Shown here: piece by piece, positions 1-9,700 of the stretch | How positions within the stretch are numbered: position 1 is the stretch's first letter | Layout of the letters: each line of letters begins with the position of its first letter | Origin: S012-109 sp964425105 | GTDB lineage: Bacteria > Pseudomonadota > Gammaproteobacteria > SZUA-140 | Direction of reading: 5' to 3' | DNA: 34,899 nt | Assembly (NCBI GenBank): GCA_964425105.1 | Contig: CAYRLE010000020.1 | Span: forward strand, 1 to 34,899 | Translations under genes and position numbers: made by a program | Notes under the pieces: generated by a model | Database searches by the model: none | What the model was told of the DNA's origin: nothing | The model's input: only the letters and a program-made list of their open reading frames with translations

Positions 1-4
1 GGGT

Positions 5-39
5 GTAATGAGTGATGAGTGATGAGTGATGAGTGATGG
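5..39. repeat. Tandem heptanucleotide repeat (GTRATGR)n, plus-strand tract
   Basis: Five consecutive 7-base units read GTAATGA, GTGATGA three times, then GTGATGG. The tract lies just beyond the 3' end of rsmA and may continue outside the window. A related tract in the opposite orientation follows at 81-112, so the two could pair into an imperfect hairpin with about one mismatch per heptamer. Confidence 0.9.
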
Positions 40-80
40 GGAAGTGACGGGAAACCGAGACACCGAGTGCCTTCCGTCCC

Positions 81-112
81 TCATCACCCATCACCCATCA
101 CCCATTACCCAT
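81..112. repeat. Inverted heptanucleotide repeat tract overlapping the rsmA 3' end
   Basis: Read on the minus strand this stretch is GTAATGG, GTGATGG, GTGATGG, GTGATGA, the same 7-base family as 5-39 but inverted. It contains the rsmA stop codon (98-100) and encodes the last few residues (GMGNG), so repeat expansion has probably shaped the RsmA C-terminus. Its pairing with 5-39 might act as an end-of-operon hairpin, but no U-tract follows. Confidence 0.85.
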
Positions 113-898
113 ACCCCTGCCAGCCAAGTGGTTGCTCAAGGCCACGTAAGACTCCACGCCGATTGTCTCCGGGCGCTGGCCGGGGTCGATGCCGGCGGCG
201 CTTAGGTCTGCGGCATCGGCCAGGCCCTTGAGGGCGTTGCGCAGGGTCTTGCGCCGGTAGGCGAAGGCCTGTTTCACCAGCTTTTCGAAGCATCCCTCAT
301 CCTGTGCGGCATGAGGCGGGGTGGCGTGGGGTATCAGGCGCACGAAGGCCGATTGCACCTTGGGTGGCGGTGTGAAGGCGCCGGGGCCGATGTGAAACAG
401 GTCCTCCACGCGGCAGCGGTACTGGACCATGACGCTGAGGCGTCCATAGACGCCGCTGCCCGGCTGCGCCGCCATGCGTTCCACCACTTCCTTCTGCAGC
501 ATGAAGTGCATGTCGCGGATCAGGGCGGCGTAGTCCAGCAGGTGGAAGAGCAGGGGGGTGGAGATATTGTAGGGCAGGTTGCCGGTGATGCGCAGCGGGC
601 GGCCGTCAGCGGCCAGGGTGGCGAAGTCGAACTGCAGGGCGTCGGCCTGATGGATGACGAGGCGCTGCGCCGCGCCGTCCAGCCTCTTGAGGACGGGGAT
701 CAGGTCGCGGTCCAGTTCGATGACGTCCAGGTGGGCGCAGTGTTCCAGCAAGGCTGCGGTGAGGGCGCCGCGCCCGGGGCCGATTTCCACCACATGCTCC
801 CCGGGGCGGGGGTTGATGGCCCGCACGATGCGTCCGATGATGGCGGGGTCATGGAGGAAGTGCTGGCCGAAGCGTTTGCGGGGGCGATGGGGCTGCAT
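98..898 (-). CDS. rsmA: 16S rRNA (adenine1518-N6/adenine1519-N6)-dimethyltransferase RsmA (KsgA)
   Basis: This is a 266-aa SAM-dependent methyltransferase that dimethylates two adjacent adenines in the 3'-terminal hairpin of 16S rRNA during small-subunit maturation. Visible signatures are the N-terminal RKRFGQHFL motif, the SAM-binding VVEIGPGRGALT motif near residues 37-48, and the catalytic NLPYNIS motif near residue 107. Length is normal for the family. The start lies 5 bases after the pdxA stop, so it is the last gene visible in the lptD-surA-pdxA-rsmA operon. The final residues are encoded within a heptanucleotide repeat tract, giving an unusual GMGNG tail. Confidence 0.97.
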   Translation of the reverse strand: MQPHRPRKRFGQHFLHDPAIIGRIVRAINPRPGEHVVEIGPGRGALTAALLEHCAHLDVIELDRDLIPVLKRLDGAAQRLVIHQADALQFDFATLAADGRPLRITGNLPYNISTPLLFHLLDYAALIRDMHFMLQKEVVERMAAQPGSGVYGRLSVMVQYRCRVEDLFHIGPGAFTPPPKVQSAFVRLIPHATPPHAAQDEGCFEKLVKQAFAYRRKTLRNALKGLADAADLSAAGIDPGQRPETIGVESYVALSNHLAGRGMGNG

Positions 899-903
899 GT
901 TGC

Positions 904-1920
904 TCAGGCCGTCCCGGCGGCGCGCTGCGCCGCCATGGCCAGGGCCGTGTCCAGGGCATAGGCCAGGCTGCCGGCGTCGGCCTTCCCTGAACCTGCCAAC
1001 TCCAGGGCCGTGCCGTGGTCCACCGAGGTGCGGATGAAGGGCAGCCCCAGGGTGATGTTGACGGCGCGCCCGAAACCCATGTGTTTGAGCACCGGCAGGC
1101 CCTGGTCGTGATACATGGCCACCACCGCGTCGGCCCGTTGCAGGTATTTGTCGATGAACAGGGTGTCGGCGGGCAGCGGTCCTTCCAGCGCCAGTCCCTC
1201 ACTGCGCAGGGTGTCCAGCACCGGGATGATGATCTCCTGCTCCTCGCGCCCCAGATGGCCGCCCTCTCCCGCGTGGGGGTTGAGGCCGCACACCAGCAGG
1301 CGGGGGCGCGCCACGGCGAAATCCCGCTGCAGGCTGTGGTGGGTGATGCGCAGGATGCCCGTCAGGCGCTGCGGGGTGACGGCGGCGCATACCGCGTGCA
1401 GGGGCAGGTGGGTGGTGACCAGGGCCACCCGCAGGCCCGGGGTCGCCAGCATCATCACCACCAGGGGCGTGCCGGATTCGGCCGCCAGGAATTCCGTATG
1501 GCCGCTGAAGGGGATGCCGGCCTCGTTGATGATCTCCTTGTTGACGGGGCCGGTCACCAGGGCCGCGAAATCACCCGCCAGGCAGTCCCGGGCGGCGCTG
1601 CGCAGGGTGTCCAGGACATAGGGGGCATTGGCCACCGTCAGACGGCCGGGCGTGACGGGGCCGGCGGCGTTCAGCGCCAGGACCTTGAGGGTGCCGGCCG
1701 CCTGGGGGTGCGGCGCACGGGCAGGGTCGAAAGGCTCCAGCGCCAGGGGCAGGCCCAGGCGGCGGGCCCGCTGCGCGAGGATCTCCGCATCCGCCACCGC
1801 CACCAGTTCGGCATCATGGGGCTGCTGGGCCAGCTGCACGCACAGGTCCGGGCCAATGCCGGCCGGCTCGCCCGGCGTCAGGGCGATGCGCGGAATGGGA
1901 TTAGAGACGGTACTCGACAT
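904..1920 (-). CDS. pdxA: 4-hydroxythreonine-4-phosphate dehydrogenase PdxA
   Basis: This 338-aa cytosolic enzyme oxidises 4-phosphohydroxy-L-threonine in the DXP-dependent pyridoxal 5'-phosphate pathway. Family motifs include ALTPGEPAGIGPDL near the N-terminus, VTGPVNKEIINEAG with the downstream GHTEFLA metal/substrate motif, GLNPHAGEGG, and AMYHDQGLPVLK near the C-terminus. The start codon lies inside the 3' end of surA (20-base overlap), which suggests translational coupling. It is followed after 5 bases by rsmA, the same order as in other gammaproteobacteria. Confidence 0.97.
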   Translation of the reverse strand: MSSTVSNPIPRIALTPGEPAGIGPDLCVQLAQQPHDAELVAVADAEILAQRARRLGLPLALEPFDPARAPHPQAAGTLKVLALNAAGPVTPGRLTVANAPYVLDTLRSAARDCLAGDFAALVTGPVNKEIINEAGIPFSGHTEFLAAESGTPLVVMMLATPGLRVALVTTHLPLHAVCAAVTPQRLTGILRITHHSLQRDFAVARPRLLVCGLNPHAGEGGHLGREEQEIIIPVLDTLRSEGLALEGPLPADTLFIDKYLQRADAVVAMYHDQGLPVLKHMGFGRAVNITLGLPFIRTSVDHGTALELAGSGKADAGSLAYALDTALAMAAQRAAGTA

Positions 1921-3214
1921 AGGCCTCGTCGCGCAGGCGGCGCAGCCAGTTGGCCTGGGCCTCTTCCACCTTGCGCTGGAAGATCTGCTTGCGGGCCTGC
2001 TTGCGGGTGAATTCGTCGGTGTCGTCGTGCTGGCGCCGCTCCAGGACCTGGATCAGGTGCCAGCCGAAGCCGCTCTTGACGGGTTCGCTGATGGCGCCCG
2101 GCTCCAGCTTGGTGAGCGCCTGTTCGAACTCGGGGACCATCTGACCCGGGCTGACCCAGCCCAGGTCGCCGCCGTCCACTGCCGAGGCCTTGTCGTCGGA
2201 ATACTCCTTGGCCAGTTGCGCGAAGTCCTCGCCGGCCAGGAGGCGGCGGCGCAGTTCGCGGGCCGTCTCCAGGGCCTGTTTCTCGCTGATCAGGCCGCCG
2301 GGGCGGATCAGGATATGGCGGGCGTGACTCTGGGCGACCAGATGGCGCTGGCCGCTGCGGTGTTCCAGCAGCTTGATGATGTGAAAACCGCTGGGGCTGC
2401 GGATGAGGTCGCTGATTTCGCCTACTTTCATGTTGCGCACCACGTCCACGAAGAGGGTGGGCAGTTCACCACTCTTGCGCCAGCCCAGGTCGCCGCCCTT
2501 CAGTGCCTGCTGGCCGTCAGAGACGGCGATGGCGGTCTCGCTGAAATCCCGGCCCTGGCGCAGTTCTTCCAGGATCCCCTGGGCCCGCTCCCGGGCCTGG
2601 CGGATCTCGGCGGGGGTGGCCGCCTCCGGCAGGGCGATGAGGATATGCCCCAGGTGATATTCGTCATGGGCCTTGCCTTGGGTCTTCTGGTTGACGAGAA
2701 AATTGTCGATCTCCTGCTCGGTGACACTGATGCGGCTCTCCACCTGGCGTTGCAGCAGGCGGCGGATGATGATCTCCTGGCGCATTTCCTCGCGGAACTG
2801 GGCGAAGCTGAAGCCGTCTTTCTCCAGCACGTCGCGGAACTGGCTGAGGGTGAGTTTGTTCTGCGCCGCTATGTTGCCGATGGTCTTGTTGAGGGTTTCG
2901 TCGTCGATGCGAATGCCGCTGGCCTCGGCGATCTGGAGCTGGATGCGGTTGATCACCATGCGTTCCAGGACCTGTCTGCGCAGCACGGCGCGCGGCGGCA
3001 TGGGGGTGCGTTGCTGGCGCAGCTGTTTTGTCAGGGTGGTGAGGCGTTGCTCCAGTTCGCTGGCGGTGATGACGTCGTCATTGACGATGGCCGCGATGCG
3101 GTCGATGGTCTCCGGGGGCGGCGTCTCCACGGTGGCCGCTGCCGCCACGGTGATGGCCGCCAGTGACAGCCCTGCCGCCCAGTGGCAGGTGGTGCGGTAC
3201 AGCATTTTCAACAT
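1901..3214 (-). CDS. surA: Periplasmic chaperone/peptidyl-prolyl isomerase SurA
   Basis: This 437-aa periplasmic chaperone helps outer-membrane proteins reach the BAM complex; LptD is a classic client. A Sec signal peptide is visible (hydrophobic GLSLAAITVAAAA), followed by the SurA N-terminal domain with IAAIVNDDVI near the mature start. Two parvulin domains follow, at roughly residues 170-275 (ending GFHIIKLLEHR) and 285-390 (ending GWHLIQVLERR). The C-terminal helix completes the chaperone core. It lies 75 bases downstream of lptD and overlaps pdxA by 20 bases. An AGGA-like ribosome site lies upstream of the ATG. Confidence 0.97.
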   Translation of the reverse strand: MLKMLYRTTCHWAAGLSLAAITVAAAATVETPPPETIDRIAAIVNDDVITASELEQRLTTLTKQLRQQRTPMPPRAVLRRQVLERMVINRIQLQIAEASGIRIDDETLNKTIGNIAAQNKLTLSQFRDVLEKDGFSFAQFREEMRQEIIIRRLLQRQVESRISVTEQEIDNFLVNQKTQGKAHDEYHLGHILIALPEAATPAEIRQARERAQGILEELRQGRDFSETAIAVSDGQQALKGGDLGWRKSGELPTLFVDVVRNMKVGEISDLIRSPSGFHIIKLLEHRSGQRHLVAQSHARHILIRPGGLISEKQALETARELRRRLLAGEDFAQLAKEYSDDKASAVDGGDLGWVSPGQMVPEFEQALTKLEPGAISEPVKSGFGWHLIQVLERRQHDDTDEFTRKQARKQIFQRKVEEAQANWLRRLRDEAYVEYRL

Positions 3215-3289
3215 CTTGTCTGGGTTCCTGAATCTGAGGGGGTTGAGGCGGAATATCCGGGTGAAATGCCAGGGGCCGACGGCCCGGCG

Positions 3290-5491
3290 TCATTCTTCAT
3301 AGCCTAGGATACCACTTTCCAATACGTCAGCCATATCCTTGCCGACACTGGCCAGGCCCTTGAATTCCATCTGCAGGTAATAGGAGACGGTGTACCTGTC
3401 ATCGGCCTTGAGATAACGGCGGGCGAGGAAATTGAACTTCCAACAACAGTTTTGATACTCGAACCCCCCTAAAGTTTCCAGGCTCCGGTCATCCAGCAGG
3501 TCGCGATTCCAGCGTGCGATGACATGCCAGTTGCGCTGCAGGGGCCAGAGCAGGGACAGATCGGTCTGCTCCAGGGTGTCGTTGCGGTAGCGGTAGGAGA
3601 GGTTGAGGGTGCGCCGGTAACCGGGGTGGTAGCGGAAGCTGATGGTGCCCTTGTCCACGGTGTCGTTTTCCATGTCCCAGCGCAGATCCCCGCTGGCGCT
3701 GAGGTGTTCGCTGAGCTGGGCCTTGCCCTCGGCCACGATGTCGGAGCGGGATTCGCTGAGGGGTGCGCCGCCGCTGAGGGTGACCTTGCGGTCCTCGAAG
3801 TAGAAGATCTGTCCCACTTTCAGCAGCAGGCGTTCCGTGCCATTGTCCTCCAGGAGGCGTGTGGTGAGGGCGGCGCTGATCTGGTTGGCGTCGCCCACCC
3901 GGTCGCTGCTGGTGAAACGATTGTCCCGGAACAGCTGGTTGTAGTTGAAGTCGGGTATGCCGGTGTCGAAGACCGGGATCTCGCCCTGCTCGCGGCGCGG
4001 CACATAGAGATAGAACAGGCGCGGTTCCAGGGTGTGCAGCAGGCCGTGTTTGCCGAGGCGGTATTGGCGCTCCAGGTACAGGCCGCTGTCGATGCTGAGC
4101 AGCGGCACGGTGCGCTGGATTCGGTCATCGCTGCCGGCGGGCTGATCGCTGAGGGCGTAGCCGGTGTATTCCAGTTTGACGGTGGGCTTGAGATAGGCGC
4201 CGGGATTGCTCAGCGGCAGGCTGAAGACGGGCTGCAGGTCGAGGCGCTTGCCGCTGACCTTGCCGTTGCGCTGGAAGTTGACCAGTTCGCTGTCGAGCAG
4301 GAAATTGACCCGGTTCTGGCGCTCCGGCGGGGCCAGGGCGAAGGTCAGCTGGGGCAGGCGCTGATAGGGGCGCGAACTGTCGGGGATGGTGTCATCGACG
4401 GTTTGGAAGCTCTGCACCAGCAGGGCGGCGGACCAGCGTTCGCCCTGATAGCTGAGGGATCCCTTCTGCGGCAGATGACTGACTGTGGCGATGCTCAGGC
4501 TCTTGCCGTAATCGGTGAGATAATCGGCATCGGAGACATAGTTGTACTGAATCTCGCTGCGCACCCGGGGGAAGGGGTGGCCCTCGTGGCGCAGGGCGAG
4601 GGCGCCGCGGTTCTGATCGTCGTATTCCTTGTCGCCGCGGATATATTCGAGATTGATCTGGCCGCTGTTGATGGCTGTGAGATAGCGGAATTCGCCCAGC
4701 ATCAGCAACCCGCGCCGGGAAAAATAGTCGGGGGTAATGGTGGCGTCGTAGTTGGGCGCCAGATTGAGATAATAGGGGGTCGCCAGTTCACGGCCCGACT
4801 TGTTGGAGGTGCCCACGGTGGGGGCCAGGAAGCCGGATTTGCGCTTGTCGCTGAGGGGGAAGGTGACATAGGGAAAATAGAATACCGGCACCTTCTTGAA
4901 GGTCAGCCAGGCATGACGGGCGTTGCCCACGTCTTTGTCATGGTTGAGGATCACCTTGCGGGCGTGCAGCAGCCAGTCCTCTTGTCCTGGATCGCAGGTG
5001 GTGTAGCTGGCACGCAGCAGAGTGGTGCGCCGGCTGCCTTCCAGAAAGATGCGCTGCGCCTTGCCGCGGCCGTGTTCCCTGGCCAGCTGAAAGCCCGCTT
5101 CATCGATGGTGCCGGTTTCCGTGTCCAGGTGGAGGCGGGCACGCGCTCCTTCCGCGATGAGGTTTTCCTTTTCGTAATGAACCGCGCCTTGCGCCTGGGC
5201 CTCCTCCGTGGAGCGCCGGTAGACGACTTCGTCGGCCTGCAGGCGCTGGCCGTCGCCGATCACCTCCACTGCCCCCTGCAGGCGGTAGAGTTCCTGCTGC
5301 ATCACCTCGCCGCTGTCGGCACTGAGAAAAGTCCGGTCCTGCGGGTCGCGGGGAATGAGGGGCGAGATGATGGCGTGGCTGCACAGGGCCCATTTGCTGG
5401 GGGCTGCCTGTGCACCATGAAACAGCGCCGCTGCCATCAGCAGCATGACGGAGAGGAGGCAGGGGGCGAACCCTGGCAGATGCGGTTTCAC
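3290..5491 (-). CDS. lptD: LPS-assembly outer-membrane protein LptD
   Basis: This 733-aa beta-barrel protein inserts lipopolysaccharide into the outer leaflet of the outer membrane together with LptE. It has an N-terminal signal peptide, an OstA/LptA-like jellyroll at roughly residues 55-165, and an LptD barrel filling the rest. Four cysteines match the essential disulfide pattern: Cys37, Cys166 and the adjacent pair near 682-683 (QNCCWKF). The start is GTG, because the only nearby upstream ATG reaches a stop after three codons; a GGAA ribosome site precedes it. It is the first gene of the minus-strand operon and diverges from an efflux adaptor gene rather than from amgK. Confidence 0.97.
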   Translation of the reverse strand: MKPHLPGFAPCLLSVMLLMAAALFHGAQAAPSKWALCSHAIISPLIPRDPQDRTFLSADSGEVMQQELYRLQGAVEVIGDGQRLQADEVVYRRSTEEAQAQGAVHYEKENLIAEGARARLHLDTETGTIDEAGFQLAREHGRGKAQRIFLEGSRRTTLLRASYTTCDPGQEDWLLHARKVILNHDKDVGNARHAWLTFKKVPVFYFPYVTFPLSDKRKSGFLAPTVGTSNKSGRELATPYYLNLAPNYDATITPDYFSRRGLLMLGEFRYLTAINSGQINLEYIRGDKEYDDQNRGALALRHEGHPFPRVRSEIQYNYVSDADYLTDYGKSLSIATVSHLPQKGSLSYQGERWSAALLVQSFQTVDDTIPDSSRPYQRLPQLTFALAPPERQNRVNFLLDSELVNFQRNGKVSGKRLDLQPVFSLPLSNPGAYLKPTVKLEYTGYALSDQPAGSDDRIQRTVPLLSIDSGLYLERQYRLGKHGLLHTLEPRLFYLYVPRREQGEIPVFDTGIPDFNYNQLFRDNRFTSSDRVGDANQISAALTTRLLEDNGTERLLLKVGQIFYFEDRKVTLSGGAPLSESRSDIVAEGKAQLSEHLSASGDLRWDMENDTVDKGTISFRYHPGYRRTLNLSYRYRNDTLEQTDLSLLWPLQRNWHVIARWNRDLLDDRSLETLGGFEYQNCCWKFNFLARRYLKADDRYTVSYYLQMEFKGLASVGKDMADVLESGILGYEE

Positions 5492-5507
5492 GGCAGCATT
5501 TCCGGCG

Positions 5508-5537
5508 TTGGTATGATGATTCCGGTTTGTATAGAAT
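5508..5537 (+). promoter_or_regulatory. Candidate sigma70 promoter for the first RND operon
   Basis: TTGGTA (5508-5513) and TAGAAT (5532-5537) are separated by 18 bases. Initiation near 5544 would exclude the ATG codons at 5527 and 5536 as starts and favours GTG 5572 for the adaptor gene. The site sits in the short divergent gap with lptD. Confidence 0.45.
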
Positions 5538-5571
5538 GAGGCCCTACTCTCATCGAATCGGGCGAGGCGGG

Positions 5572-6759
5572 GTGCGTAACAAGACGGTTTCCTTCAAGTA
5601 TCTGCTGATCCTGCTGCTGGTCGTCATTGTCCTTGTCACTGTTCTGATTTCAACCCGGCCCGTCAAACAGCCACCCCTGCAGGCGCTCACGCCCCTGCGG
5701 GTGAAGGTGGCGGCGGTGCGCAGGCTGGATTTGCAGCCGCGGCTGGTGGTTACAGGATATTTGCGTCCCGTGCGCAAGTCCACATTACATTTCGAACTGG
5801 CGGGGCGCGTGGTCAGCCGGCGCGTGGAGGCAGGACAGCAGGTGGCGGCGGGCGAACTGCTGCTGCAGCTGGCGGACGGCGATTACCGGGATGCCCTGGC
5901 CGAGGCCGAGGCACGCCTGGCGCAGGAGCGCGCCGCCATCGAGCGGGACCGGCGCCTGCTGGAACTGGTGGAGAGCAACCGCCGGCTGCAGGCCCGCGAA
6001 GTGGCGCGCCTGCAGCAGCTGGGACAGGAATCCCTCGCTTCCCAGTCCAAGCGGGACGAGGCCCAGCAGCGTCTGCTGCAGCTGCGCGCCGAGGAGGAGC
6101 AGCTGCGCTACAGCGTGTCCACCGCACCCTCGCGCCTCGCCCTGGCCGAGGCGGCGCGGCGCCGCGCCAGCCGCAATCTGGCGCGCACCCGCCTCAGCGC
6201 CCCTTTTGACGCCGTCGTCAATGCCGTGTTTCTCGAGGAAGGCGACTATGTCAGTCCCGCGGCAGCGGCGCTGGAGATCGTCCAGCTGGACCAGTTGGAT
6301 CTCTATCTGGAGGTGAGCGGGGAGACCATCACCCTGCTGCGCCAGGATCAGCCGGTGACAGTGAAATTGCGCGATGCCGAGCGCAGCGGCCGCATCGTCG
6401 CTGTGCAGCAGGACCCGGACCGCCGCACCTTCACCCATGAAGTGCGCATCCGCTTGGCGGGGGAGGGGCTGCTGCCGGGCAGCCCGGCGCGGGCCGTGCT
6501 GCCTCTGCAGCCGCTGGCGGGGGTGCTGGTGGTGCCGGTGGCCGCGGTGTTGCAGGAGGGCGGTCAGGCCTACGTGTTCACGATAGAGGATGGGCGGGTG
6601 CGGCGTCGCACTGTCACCCTGGGGCGGCGCGAGGGTGACCTGCAGGTGATCCGCAGCGGCCTTACGGGTGCGGAGACAGTGGTGGCGCGCGACGTGGCGT
6701 TGCTCAGCGACGGCCAGGCGGTGGCCGTGGGCGGGGAGTCGGCGGCGGGCGGCGGCTGA
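5572..6759 (+). CDS. RND efflux periplasmic adaptor (membrane fusion protein), HlyD/AcrA type
   Basis: About 395 aa from the chosen GTG start. A short basic stretch (VRNKTVSFK) is followed by one hydrophobic segment (YLLILLLVVIVLVTVLI) that anchors or exports the protein. The lipoyl-like half-motif LHFELAGRVVSRRVEAGQQV, an alpha-helical hairpin rich in Arg, Glu and Gln (about residues 105-200) and a beta-barrel/membrane-proximal domain follow. This is the family order for adaptors linking an inner-membrane RND pump to an outer-membrane channel. Alternative ATG starts at 5527 and 5536 lie within the likely -10 region. The stop is 1 base before the pump ATG. Substrate unknown; no TolC-like gene lies nearby. 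Confidence 0.9.
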   Translation: MRNKTVSFKYLLILLLVVIVLVTVLISTRPVKQPPLQALTPLRVKVAAVRRLDLQPRLVVTGYLRPVRKSTLHFELAGRVVSRRVEAGQQVAAGELLLQLADGDYRDALAEAEARLAQERAAIERDRRLLELVESNRRLQAREVARLQQLGQESLASQSKRDEAQQRLLQLRAEEEQLRYSVSTAPSRLALAEAARRRASRNLARTRLSAPFDAVVNAVFLEEGDYVSPAAAALEIVQLDQLDLYLEVSGETITLLRQDQPVTVKLRDAERSGRIVAVQQDPDRRTFTHEVRIRLAGEGLLPGSPARAVLPLQPLAGVLVVPVAAVLQEGGQAYVFTIEDGRVRRRTVTLGRREGDLQVIRSGLTGAETVVARDVALLSDGQAVAVGGESAAGGG

Positions 6760-6760
6760 C

Positions 6761-9700
6761 ATGGGCGTCGTCCATTTTGCCATCCGCAATCCGCTGATCA
6801 CCAATCTGCTGCTGGCCCTGGTGGTGGTGGCCGGCGTGGTCTCCTGGTACGCCATGCCTCAGGAGATGTTCCCGGTGGTGGAACTGGACAAGGTGCGCAT
6901 CACCACGGTCTTCGAGGGCGCCTCGCCGACGGAGGTGGAACGCCAGGTCACCCTGCCCCTGGAGGAGGAGTTCGATGGCATGGCGGATATCGATGTCATC
7001 ACCTCCACCAGCAGCGAAGGACTGTCCAATATCCTCATCGAGTTCAAACAGGGCGCCGACATCGACGACTTCCTGCTGGATGCGCGCACTGCGGTGGACC
7101 GCATCGACGATCTGCCGGCGGAGGCGGAGCGCCCCGAGATCCACCGCCTGCGGACCCGCTTTCCGGTGATCAGCGTGGCCCTCTACGGCGATATCGCAGA
7201 AGGCGCCCTGATGGAGATTGCCGAGACGGTGAAACGCCGCCTGCTGGCCATCCCCGGCGTGGCCAGCGCGGGCATGGCCGGCGAGCGGGAATGGGAGCTG
7301 TGGGTGGAGGTGGACCCCGATCTGCTGGCGCTGTACGGGGTGCCGCTGTCGCGGGTGCTGGCGACACTGCGCGACAACCTGCGCGACCTGCCCGGCGGCT
7401 CCATCGAGGCGGCGGAGGGCGACATCCTGCTGCGCGGCGTGGGGGTGGCGCCGCGCCCGGCGGCGGTGGAGGGGCTGGCCTTGCGCAGCAATGAACGCGG
7501 CGGGCAGCTGCTGCTGGGAGCGGTGGCCCATGCCAGCCTGCGCCTGGAGGAAGCGCGCACCCTGGCCCGCTTCAACGGCCGCCGCTCCATCAATATGACC
7601 GTGACCAAGACCGCCGACTCCTCCACCATCGAGGTATCGGCGCGGGTGCGCCAGGCCATTGCGGAACTGGCAGGGGAGTTGCCGGCAACGGTCCATGTGG
7701 CCGCCTACAGCGATCTCTCGAAATACGTCAAGACCCGCCTGGAGACCGTCAAGTCTTCCGGCCTGGTGGGTCTGGTGCTGGTGCTGCTGTCTCTCTATCT
7801 GTTTTTGAATTTCCGCGTCGCCCTGATCACCGCGCTGGGCATCCCGGTGTCCTTCCTGTTCGCCACCATCATGCTCAATTATTTCGGCTACACCATCAAC
7901 ATGGTGTCGCTGTTCGCCTTCCTCATCGTGCTGGGCATGATCGTGGACGATGCCATCATCGTCACCGAAAACATCTACCGTCATATGGAAAACGGCATGG
8001 AGGCGACGGAGGCCGCCCAGCGCGGCGTCCAGGAAGTGTTCTGGCCGGTGACCGCCTCCACCGCCACCACCATCGCCGCCTTTCTGCCCATGTTCGCGGT
8101 GGGCGGCACCATGGGGGCCTTCATTGCGGTGATCCCGGTGGTGGTGATCTTCGCCCTGCTGGGTTCCCTGCTGGAGGCCTTCGGCGTGCTGCCCTCCCAT
8201 GCCTTTGAGCTGCTGCGCGTGGAACGCCGGCGCCGCGGCTGGGTGGACTGGCGCCGCCTGCTGGAACGTTATGTGGATTTCATGGGCTGGGCATTGCGCA
8301 ACCGCTACCTGGTGTCGCTGGCCATCGTCGGCCTGCTGGTGGTGGTGGTGGCCTTTGCCGCCACGCGCATGTCCTTCGAACTGTTCGGTCACGTGGAGAC
8401 AGGGCAGTTCTTCATCAACGTCGAGGCGCCCAACACCTACAGCCTGGAGGATTCCGCGCGCCTCGCCGCCGAGGTGGAGGCGGCGGTACTGGACAGCATG
8501 CGCCCGGGAGAACTGGACAGCCTGCTCACCAATGTCGGCGTCACCTTCATCGACTTCACCACCGTCAAGTTCGAGAGCAACTATATCCAGCTCATTGTCG
8601 ATCTCAACAAACGCCGGCCGCACGGTTTCATCGAGCGCTGGATCACGCCCCTGGTGAGCCTGCGCTTCAGCTGGCAGGGCAGCCGTGAACGGGAGACCAT
8701 GGTGGTCATCAATGAAGTGCGCCAGCGCCTGCGGGAGATCTCCGGTATCCAGCGTTTTTCCATCCTCCGCCCCCAGGGCGGGCCGGCCGGCGCCGACGTG
8801 GAGGTGGGGGTGGTGGGGGATGACGTGACCGTGCTGCGCAGTTATGGCCAGCGCATCGTGCGTTTCCTGCGCCAGCTGCCAGGGGTCTATGACGTGCGCG
8901 AGGACCTGGAGCCGGGCAAGCTGGAATACCGCTATACCATCAACGAACGCGGCCGCCAGCTGGGGCTCAGCCAGGCCCAGCTGGCGCAGGCGGTGCGGGT
9001 GGGCTTTCAGGGGCTGGAGGCGGTGCATGTCACCCTCGGCAACCGGCGCCTGCCGGTGCGGGTCATCTATCCCCAGTCTCTGCGCCATGATCCCGCCGCC
9101 CTGGCGCAACTGCGCATCGTGCTGCCCGATGGGCGCGCCGTGCTGCTGGGCGAGGTGGCCGATATCCACGTCGGGCGCGGCTACAACCTGGTGAAGCGCC
9201 GCGACCTGCAGCGCCTGGCCACGGTCACCGCCGAGGTGGATTCCAACATCACCACGCCCCTGGCGGTGGCCGATCGGATCCGCGCTGAGTTTGCACCGCA
9301 GATCGCTGCCGATCCCGCTTACCGTCTGTTGTTCCTGGGCGAGAAGCGCAAGGCCAATGAATCGATCCAGGACATGCTGCGCGCCTTGGTGATTGCGGTG
9401 GCCATCATCTTTTTTATCCTCGCTGCCTTGTTCAAGTCCCTGCTGGATCCCCTGGTGGTGATGTTCGCCATTCCCTTCGGCATCATCGGTGTCATCGTCG
9501 GCCACCTGCTGCTGGGGTATCATCTGCAGTTTCTGTCGCTGATCGGTTTTCTCGCCCTGGCGGGCATCGTGGTCAACGATTCCCTGATCCTGGTGGAGTT
9601 CGCCAAGCGCCTGCGCGCCCAGGGCCACGACCGCATCGAGGCCCTGGTGGAGGCGGGGCGGGTGAGGACGCGGCCTATTCTGCTCACCAGCATCACCACC

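Noticed and set aside
1015..3166. Long plus-strand open frames opposite pdxA and surA
   Set aside because: They are antisense shadows of GC-rich coding sequence, with no ribosome sites and no recognisable protein features; the minus-strand products are clear.
6704..9628. A 974-codon minus-strand frame opposite the first RND pump
   Set aside because: Its His/Gln/Gly-rich composition is typical of a reverse-frame shadow, and the RND protein on the plus strand has full family motifs.
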